Assembly (NCBI GenBank): GCA_026936325.1
Contig: JAPTHN010000024.1
Span: 4,738,501-4,802,500, forward strand
From: Platynereis dumerilii
Taxonomy: Eukaryota > Annelida > Polychaeta > Phyllodocida > Nereididae
DNA: 64,000 bases
Direction of reading: 5' to 3'
The notes below the pieces were generated by a model. That model saw nothing but the letters and a program-made list of their open reading frames with translations. It did no database searches and had not been told where the DNA came from. Position numbers and translations under genes: made by a program. Within the stretch, counting starts at the first letter, position 1; the number at the start of each line of letters is the position of its first letter. This document shows, in pieces, positions 56,449 to 64,000 of this stretch.

Positions 56449-57340
56449 ATTTTAAAAGTTTCTAATTCCATGGTGCAAATTACCCAATTCATTTATACTA
56501 GATAAAGTGTTCTTCTTAATGAGGATTCAACATTCCATATTCCTGCCTTCTTCAATATTAACGCATATCTGGCCTCCAAAGCTACATTATTCTCAATATA
56601 TGTTTTCAAATCCACAGATGGGAAAAATATGTTTTCAGTACAACCAGACTTTTTGTTTTCGCAGCCAGATAACACTCCCTTTTAGTTTTTGAATTCCCTG
56701 TCCCTTTCGATTTTTTCAAATTGAATTTTGAATTCCACGTTCCTCAGAGCTGGACGGAGTTTTATGTCCCCCACATACCCTGTCCCTTTACCATTTTACT
56801 CTTGAATTCCCTGTCCCTCATAACTCCTCATCCAGTGCCTTGATGATTCTACACTAGTATTCTGTAGTTTGATAAGACAGATGAAGGCTATCATTTGGTG
56901 ACTTGTTACTGCAGGAAAATAACAGGAAATGATTCAGGTGGTGATGACAAGTAGAGAAAAGATGCGAGAAAAGCTCAAATAAGCCACGCAACAAGAGACA
57001 AGCTAAAATAAGCAGAGACAAGCGGCTGAGAAAAGAGAAAGCCACCCCAGACAAGTGGCAAAGCAAATGCAATTCTTGTCAAATGAGATTAAGGGTTGCT
57101 CCACTTCCTGAGCACTGGCTTCAGGACATTCAGGAGACTCCAAGAGGAAAGCTGATTAATTTGTTAGCTCTTGTTATTAGCGAGAGTTCACCTCCTGTAA
57201 TTCTTTGTCAACCAATTTGCTTGTCATGTGTTGAAAATTTTGTTATGTGTCTTGGTTATCAATTCATGGTTATCATCATCACTTGTCTACAAGCATATAA
57301 TGACTGACTTGGTATTCATGCAGACCTGTGCATACACATT

Positions 57341-58964
57341 GTACTATCTACATTACCGGTCTGATTTAATTCAATTATTTTGAACTTGATCATGACATCT
57401 GAGATGTCCATCTGTTGATGTTTAAAAACTAGCATTTTTTTACCATTTGCATTATAGCACTGCAGTAACTCTTCTACTATATAGAAATGACAGGACCATT
57501 TCAGGTAGACAAAGATCAAGATTTTGTGTATTCAGTTAATCCTTTTCCATCCTGAGTACCAAAACACATGAACATCGAGTACAGCAACTCAGAATTCCCT
57601 TTGTCTAAGGTGAGGTTTTTCCAACACATCTCAACTCTTTTTGCCTTGTTTGTTCCAGTTTGGCACTGCTTATTTCTGCCTGTCAACTTGTTTGGACAAC
57701 TTCAAATTACTGCTTTGTCACTTTTGTCTGAATGGTTGTTTGTCCTCACACTTCTGTAATTTCCTTGTTTTGGGTATATATTAATGACGGAAAATAAACA
57801 TTGTGCTTCTGGTAAAATTAGATAAAACAAAAATACAACACTAAAGTTTTACCGCCACAATAATCCAGATCTATATAAATGAAGATATGAGATTTTCAAT
57901 GCAACCAGTTCTACTCCTCTTGATAATTAATCAAATGAAGAATATCCCATAACTCAACACATTCTTTAAACTTGTCTGTTCTTCTTGAAGACAGTGTAGA
58001 TTAGAACCACCAAGCCTCTTCAGCACTTCCCTGAGACTATGTCCTATTGGGAAATCAATCAGCTGCTTAAGAGGTTGACCTATTTTAAGGATTACTTTCA
58101 GCTATCTCTTAATTCTGCCCATTTGGCAGCCCGTATAAAGGGGGTCACTTTGGGCCACAAGAAGCAAGCAAAAAAATAATATGCATAACAAATGTTCCAT
58201 TGATCCATAATATGTATTTTGTAAACTGTCAGGGTAAGATAAAGTACGTAGACATTTCAATACTTGTACTTTGCTTGATCGGCTTATATGGGCAGCTGCC
58301 TCAGGCAGACGCAACAGAACACCGTATTATGGGGGAGTGCTTAGTCTGGAGGCAGTTGGAGTCGAATTCCAGTTGGGGATAGCATCCACCTTTTCTATTT
58401 ACCGTACTTTGTAAATTTTTCTGTAATGATCTCAAGTTTTTGTTAAGTTTTGGGAAGGCTTTGTGAATCTTCCCTTTCTACAAAATCTGTAGTGTCTCCA
58501 CAAAATTTTTGGCAAAATTATCCAGGGAGCCTCCTGACCAAATACGCTATTTTATTCTATTTGCGTCACAGCGGTGGTCCTTTCCAATGAGCCTCACGTT
58601 CACATCTACGTATGCAATGTGTAAATATTTATCGAGTTGGTCCATCACATTGTATAGGCCAAAGCTTAGGACACATATACAGAAATAAATCGAATGCAAA
58701 TTTAATAGATCAAGAAGGAAATGCAGAAAGACAGATGAAAAATATAGAGGAAAAAACTCAATCGAAACAATTATGGCAGAATGAAAGAAATAATGGAAGA
58801 AAAGAAGAATGAAAGGGCAGGTTTAATTGTTTTTCAAGCAAGTTTCAGGTCTGAGTGCAGAATTATGGTTAAATTATATTTTCATTGATTGTTTGTTTTT
58901 ATTCGTAAAAAAATAAACAGTCCTTTGAAACTCTGCGCAGTTTTCAATGACTTGCGATTCAGGA
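57341..58964. other. Intergenic stretch, no gene recognised
   Basis: AT-rich, non-repetitive sequence. A plus-strand frame at 57568-57759 and a minus-strand frame at 58102-58314 are open but show no splice context or family resemblance. GGAGTCGAATTCC near 58359 faintly resembles a tRNA B box; I do not call a SINE. Confidence 0.5.
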
Positions 58965-59479
58965 CTGCACTGTCCATTTCTACCAGCTTAAACCAAGGAA
59001 TACCCAAACATCAATAAAGCAGCACTAGATTCCAAACTGATGAGGAACAGACCTTTCACTGGACATTACTCTCTATTCCTCTTTCTCTTCATCAGTCTTG
59101 CAAATCAATTCAGTCTTCTGTTATCTTTGGGTCCAATTTCTCGTAACAAAAGTTCACAGCAAACAAACCATCTTTACTTTGTCTTCCATTTCCTTTAAAA
59201 TTAGCCTTTGGATATGGGAAAAAACTGTCTTAAGCATAGATTAGTACAGTTAGCATAGTGTTCAGTGTCCCATGGGTTGTTAAGCCAGGACAGATTCAAG
59301 TATGTGTTCTTTCCGCTCATTAGAGAGAAGGACAGTGTTGCTTTGGTGAGAGAGGTGGATTGTTTTGAATAGTTCAGCTCAGGAGGAAACGTAATGATTC
59401 ATCACAATTATGAATGTATGCACCGAAAACTTTTTGACCAGATCATTATTCGTTGCTCATTACTAGTACCAAGGCAGAA

Positions 59480-59738
59480 AAAATTTGTTAAGGATTCAAC
59501 TGAATTTGAAAGGTTCTATACTGGTGGGAAGACCCTGTGATGGAACTCTATGCTCCCAACTTGAGAGAAAGGGGTTCTATTGTGGAAGTTCAGTGCAGCT
59601 GGATTATCTAAGTGTTGTCTTTGTTTGCTGTTGGAACCTTTTGAAAAGTTGAATAATGGACCTTTTATGGTTCCTTATCTATACAAGCTTAAAGAACCCT
59701 TAAAGATTCTACATAAAAGGTATTTGTTAAGAGTGTAG
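59480..59738 (+). mobile_element. Miniature element related to 33289-33571
   Basis: It shares AAGGATTCAACTGAA, TTCAGTGCAGCTGGATTAT, TTTGCTGTTGGAA, AAAGAACCCTTAAAG and the end TTGTTAAGAGTG with the intron 1 copy, in the opposite orientation. The second unit of the 4.1 kb duplication lacks it. Confidence 0.7.
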
Positions 59739-59940
59739 ATTTAGCTCATTCTTATGAGCCCGTATCCTTGTGGTGTATGCTGTGTACAATGTAAATATTT
59801 GGGAAAAGTCTGAAGAGATACGAAACATACAATGGATGACTTGGATGCTCAGCATCCAAATATCTGCCTTCAATTTATACAATGTATGATGTGTATGCCT
59901 GAAATACGGAAGTCAGACATCGTTACACAAGTGCTAGTTA

Positions 59941-60027
59941 TATCACGCGTTTGAGGGAATATGTGATATATCCGAGGCGTTAGCCGAGGATTATCACATA
60001 TTCACGAAAACAAGGGATATAACTGAC
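59941..60027. repeat. Hairpin with CCGAGGCGTTAGCCGAGG loop
   Basis: GTTATATC...GAATATGTGATA and TATCACATATTC...GATATAAC form a stem around CCGAGGCGTTAGCCGAGG. The layout is that of a hairpin miniature element. Confidence 0.75.
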
Positions 60028-61268
60028 TAATACCTCAAACAAAACAAAGTAAAACAAAAACTTGAGAGATTTAAAAAAGAAAATAAAACAAGAAAGATTT
60101 GAGAGAAAAATAAAACAAATAAAATAATTGGAAAAAAAATTAGAGAGGGGATGGGAAACTAAAAAAAAAGTGTATAAAGAAAAAGATTGGAACAAATAAT
60201 TTTGGTAAGATATTAGGGGGAGGGAAATCGGGGGAAAAAAATATGTGTGGCGGAAAATTTTAGGTAGGCTAAACGATAAATTGTGGACCAAACATTGTTA
60301 AAAAATCACAAGAATATATGCATTTAAATTGTTAGGTTGCAACCATCAGATGAGAAAGGGGGGTTGGAGTTTTAATAGACACAAAATTAATTATTTCATG
60401 GAAACTGTAACAGTATTTTGGCCCATTTATTTTGAGTGTATGACGTCCTTTAATATTTGTTTCTAAATCGAACGAAATACATCCACCACTTATTTCACGA
60501 CTACTCAAAAGGGATTAATTTATCTCACTAAAGCTAGACAGACAAGGAATTATTTATTTTCAAAAAAAATTTCAACGCTTCCTCCCCCTCCCTGAGATCT
60601 GATATGGTTCACCCCCTTAGTCGTGTTGTTGACATTAAAATCTAAATTAGGTTCAAATTAAAGGGTTAACGGATTTGTCGTGGGTGTTCCGTTTTTATAA
60701 TACTTATGTTTTCTTTTTGTTGAACTTTTATTGGTAATTCACTGTTTGGTACAGTTTCGCTGCTTGTGTTATGAGCATTGTTAAACAATGAGGCTTATAT
60801 ATTCTATATACTCCCATGGGCGTATAAGTGAACAACAATGAATATATGATATATAATATACCAGGCAAATACAGGCTTCTGATTGGCTAATGGCTCATAG
60901 GTATGGTATAAGAGCTATTCTGCACCATACTGTACAAAAGACAAAGATGCTCGGCAGAGAGAGTGTGTCATTTGTGTCTATCTATATTGTATACTGCGTA
61001 GGCCAGGAATACCATGGAAGTCAGACATCAGTTAATAATCTGGACCACACAGAGCAAAAGCAAAGCAGATGATCTGACTTTTATCTGAATCACAACTATG
61101 CTGCTATATATTCGACAACCAAAACACTAAACCATGAATCTCATCAAATGAGGAAAACTGATGAGATCCTTGAATTCATTTCCTGTAAGTACTCTGACAA
61201 CTTATTTGACCAATGTAATTGACATTTATAACAAAATTTGCTAATTCCGAGGATTTTAAAGTTTTCAT
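60028..61268. other. AT-rich interval, no gene recognised
   Basis: Adenine-rich sequence (60030-60240), then non-repetitive DNA. GGAAGTCAGACATC occurs both at 59908-59921 and 61016-61029, bracketing about 1.1 kb that includes the hairpin at 59941; this may be a target duplication or chance. A 60-codon frame at 60890-61072 is unrecognised. Confidence 0.45.
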
Positions 61269-61269
61269 A

Positions 61270-62187
61270 AAACCCCCGTCACACCATTGTGATCTGGAGG
61301 GGGTTCTACTACGACCTGTAAGGCATATCAAAGCTCAGTATAGTCTCACAGAACTGGCTGGAGACTTACTGGGAGTTACTGGGGACATTGTAGAAACGCG
61401 TTGAGGGACTCAGTGCATCCTCCAAACCCTCAAGGTTGCCACTGCTCTGCGCTTGTTTTGTGCATGCACAAAACAAGCGTGGAGGTGTGTGATTTGACCA
61501 GGGCTCCTTGAGGTCTCTGTGCAAGCCCAGGAAAGTCACAGTGACATCTCAGAAGTCGCACCTGCAGCATGCAGAGGGTTGGGTGAGCCCAGTAGAATCC
61601 CCTTGGAAAGGACAGCAGTAGCCCAGTATGATCTCAGTGATGGACGAAATAAGCGTAGTTGGATTTTATCAGATACTTTTTGGTACATTTTAGCGATCTT
61701 ATCACGTTTTTTGAGGTATAATGGATGCTGTGAGAGCTCCATGAGAAGCACATAGGTGTGACTGCAGTTTAAGGGGTAATATTATGTTAAATTACGATGG
61801 CTTTCGGCATCCTCCAAATATCGACCAATTTGGCTGATAATTTGGTGCAAGAGTTTCTATCTAAAACTGCAGTCACACCTATGTGCTTCTCATGGAGCTC
61901 TCACTGCGCCCATTATACCTCAAAAACGTGATAAGATCACTAAAACGTACAAAAAACATCCCAACTACGCTCATTGCGTCCATCAGTCGACCTCACTACG
62001 CATGCACAAAACAAGCGCAGAGCTGTGGCGACCTTGAGGGCTTTGGGGCTTCTCCTAGGACCTCAACAAGTTTCTGCAACGTCTCCAGTACGTCTCCAAG
62101 TAGTTCTGTAAGACCACAGTGAGCTTGATGCCATTTCAGATCGCAGTAAGAATCCCCTCCAGGTCGCAACAGTGTGACGGGGGTTTA
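61270..62187. mobile_element. 918 bp nested foldback element with AACCCCCGTCACAC ends
   Basis: AAACCCCCGTCACAC at 61270 is mirrored by GTGTGACGGGGGTTT at 62172-62186. The outer arms run about 120 bp (GATCTGGAGGGG...CCCCTCCAGGTC; CTTACTGGGAGTTACTGGGG and its mirror). A second inverted pair (about 61615-61770 and 61860-62010; GAGAAGCACATAGGTGTGAC and complement) lies inside. A 28 bp perfect palindrome centred on GTGCATGCAC sits at 61451-61478. Flanks resemble each other only loosely (AAGTT). No coding capacity. Confidence 0.82.
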
Positions 62188-63060
62188 AGTTCAATACAAG
62201 ATTCAAGTCAGGGTAAGTTCGAAGAATTTCTTGGGACCACAAACGATGCTTTTAGAAACAAGCTGGCCAATTCTTTTCCTATTCCTTTTGAAATCATGGA
62301 AGAAAATTTGGCAATTAAACACAGCATAAAAAATTCCACCTTGAAAATTAAAATGACAATGGTGTTATTTGCTTGAAAATTTAAAAGCAATAGACTCTGA
62401 TGGTAAACCCTATTTGATGAAATTACAATGTTTAAGAAAAGCAAATGCTTGATTGATTCAGATTTAAACTGAGTTGTCCTAAATTGATGAGCTCTGTTAT
62501 TGCCAATTACAATTTTGATGGAAAATGAGTTTGTAATATTGAATGATTGCCATGAATAATCTGTAGACTTTTCATCATTCTTAAACGCTGAATTTGATAT
62601 CGCTCAGAATAAAATGAAAACTCAATTGATGACAGGGAATACTGAACAATGGAGTTCAAGGTATAAAAATATTAATAAAGATGACTAGATACCGGAAAGA
62701 AGGAACATTTAAAAAAAGAACAGATTGATAACATGTCGGAAAGAAGCAAATACATGAATTTCATCTATCATTACCATGGCATTAATTGGCCACCAACTTG
62801 TAAACATATCTTATCATTCACCTCCTTGATCTCTAATGACACTTTCCAATTTGACCTACTTTTCAAGGTCACAGGCTCCAAATGACATGCTTTTTTGCCA
62901 CATTGTCCTTTCAATTTAAATATGCCTTTGTCCACCTTGCAAACTCAGATGGCCAAAACACTCGCAAATATTGTTTACAATACTTCATCACTATCTGAAG
63001 TTTTGCATGGAATATTATGATGCATCCCTACGGGAGCTTGCTTGGATGGATGCACAGACC
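62188..63060. other. AT-rich interval, no gene recognised
   Basis: No repeat, exon-like structure or long frame that I can support; the opposed frames at 62119-62376 and 62208-62444 are unremarkable. Confidence 0.5.
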
Positions 63061-64000
63061 GTTTTTACCAGCTAACACCAAGGAATACCCACATATCAAT
63101 AGAACAGCATTAAGGGCTTGACTCGTGAAGGGACAGACCTTTTGTCAGCCATTACTCTTTCTTCCTCTTTCCCTTCATCAAAGCTGATCAGTCCTGCAAA
63201 TCAATTCAGTCTTCTGTTATCTTTGGATCTGATTTCTCGTAACAAAAGTTAACAGCAAACAAACTGTATTTACTTTGTCTCCCATTTCCTCTAATAGCCT
63301 TTGACAATGGGAAAAACTGTCTTAAGCACAGATTAGTGCAGTTAGCACAATGTTCAGTGTCCCATGGGTGGTTTAGCCAGGACAGATTCAAGGATGTAGG
63401 TTGTCCTTCTCAATTTAGTAAAAACAATAAACATAAGCTATAAGCTTTTTACCGACAAGTTAAAATAACAAAACAAGTTATATACAGATGGAAAAATGAA
63501 TTAAATATATTTACAGTTTTATTCTTACACTATCATACATGTATCAATGCAACAGTATTCATATAAAGTAATTGTGTTTCCGCAAGTTTGACTTGAATGA
63601 TGCTATATCAACTGAACATTTCAAATGAATTGGCAGAATATTCCATAAAGAGGGACCTTGACAACTTATTGATCTTTTCCCATATTGAACGACGTGAAAG
63701 TAGGTTTTACTAACATGACCTCCGTTTCTATTTTTGGTAGTTCTCTGCATTTTCCTCTGGAAAGTGTGGTATTTGCCTGATAATGTGACGTTTGCTTGTA
63801 AGATAATAATCAATCTACTTCCCTCAACTGCTGCTGAAAGCCACTGCAAAGGCCTACACAAGTCAGAAGGCTACTAGATGTAGCTCATTCTTTTGTGTTT
63901 GTATGCCTTGCGATGTTTGTTGTGTACAATGTAAATATTTGGGAAAAGTATGAAGAGATACGAACACACGATGGATGACTTGGATGCTTAGCATCCAGAT
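63061..64000 (+). repeat. Tandem duplication of about 4.1 kb, second unit (cut by window end)
   Basis: It repeats 58965-59860 with moderate divergence, except that 63414-63880 is a LINE tail where the first unit has other sequence and a miniature element. The matching text resumes at GATGTAGCTCATTC and continues to the window end (GGATGACTTGGATGCT.AGCATCC). Confidence 0.8.
63414..63880 (-). mobile_element. 5'-truncated LINE, C-terminal tail (CR1/L2-like)
   Basis: The minus-strand frame 63861-63559 reads RKMQRTTKNRNGGHVSKTYF, then YGKRSISCQGPSLWNILP and FKSNLRKHNYFI, followed by a stop. The pattern YGxRSxSxxGPxLWNxLP...FKxxLKxxLF is the standard C-terminal tail of many CR1/L2-type reverse transcriptases. 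About 100 codons remain; the polymerase core is absent. A 3' UTR of about 140 bp follows. It differs in type from the LINE tails at 17805 and 36808. Confidence 0.85.

Larger units (their letters stand above)
40690..57340 (-). repeat. Complex tandem repeat array, right side (opposite orientation to 1-26.9 kb)
   Basis: Five or six diverged units repeat an ordered set of landmarks. ATGATTGGTTTGGGAA..GGCCATG lies at about 40750, 45140, 48290, 52157 and 54873. TTCTTGTAGCTGAT-like text lies at about 46000, 48695, 49003, 52517 and 55232. GTGCCTCCAGCTTTAT follows each. TGTGAGAACGGTGCTTCAAG lies at about 46401, 49418, 52897 and 55612. CTCTGAAACTTTC..AAAAGACTCTT starts the next unit. AGTGGAAAGGCAAATGCAATTC lies at about 43900, 47887, 50290 and 57058. 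Several of these are reverse complements of landmarks in the left block. No gene seen. A stretch at about 44200-45100 has no sister sequence that I could find. Confidence 0.8.
58965..63060 (+). repeat. Tandem duplication of about 4.1 kb, first unit
   Basis: Landmarks AAACCAAGGAATACCC (58989), CTTCTGTTATCTTTGG (59113), AGCCAGGACAGATTCAAG (59283) and TTTGGGAAAAG.ATGAAGAGATACGAA-like text (59800) recur at 63074, 63212, 63374 and 63938. The offset is 4.09-4.14 kb. The second unit runs off the window. On the minus strand both units share a readable ending GNGRQSK..LFAVNFCYEK.DPKITED followed by a stop. Confidence 0.8.

Noticed and set aside
1-64000. LTR retroelements, Polintons, envelope- or capsid-bearing elements, CRISPR arrays, rRNA
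   Set aside because: No paired long terminal direct repeats with retroelement genes, no capsid- or polymerase-like frames, and no regularly spaced short repeats with unique spacers were seen.

Overview
This is AT-rich invertebrate nuclear DNA, probably from a marine animal. The evidence is spliced coding exons with GT-AG introns, long TATC/GATA microsatellites, 5'-truncated LINEs, a tRNA-derived SINE and dense miniature DNA transposons. Nothing in the sequence fixes the species. I saw no bacterial-style operons, rRNA, intact tRNA gene or CRISPR array, and no recognisable LTR retrovirus or Polinton.

One host gene can be read with confidence. It is a four-transmembrane protein of the claudin/PMP22 superfamily (207 aa) on the + strand, with coding exons at 30626-30854, 33633-33773 and 39699-39952. 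Both introns are phase 1 and a poly(A) signal lies at 40201. Intron 1 holds three miniature elements. Most of intron 2 is a 5.5 kb foldback element (34115-39602) flanked by TTAA, which itself contains a SINE and a LINE fragment.

Around the gene lie arrays of one complex, low-copy repeat with units of about 1.4-2.7 kb. From 1 to about 26.9 kb the units run in one orientation. The orientation flips at about 26.95-27.2 kb, and from 40.6 to 57.3 kb they run in the opposite orientation. The gene is therefore bracketed by inversely oriented copies. The arrays have collected nested insertions, and because sister units give the pre-insertion sequence, several insertions can be delimited with target duplications: 4991-12062, 14080-14512, 16133-17500, 42268-43246 and 47207-47593. 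A 2716 bp piece of the right array is freshly duplicated in tandem (51017-53732 and 53733-56448).

Inside the left array, 18614-25720 is a 7.1 kb element with CCCARCAAACAC-type ends, five 194 bp subrepeats and a hAT-type miniature element with a perfect 8 bp target duplication. It also holds three exon-like segments that join in frame and may be captured host sequence.

From about 58.97 kb to the end is a second, older tandem duplication with a period of about 4.09-4.14 kb. The two units carry different insertions in the same interval: a miniature element in one and a LINE tail in the other. A nested foldback element occupies 61270-62187.

No complete transposase or reverse transcriptase was found, so every mobile element here appears non-autonomous or truncated. 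I did not find a clear new molecular system. The most notable items are the inversely oriented arrays around the gene, the two long foldback elements that share an internal motif, the array of CCCCTCCGTTAC motifs in the 42.3 kb element, and the possible captured exons.
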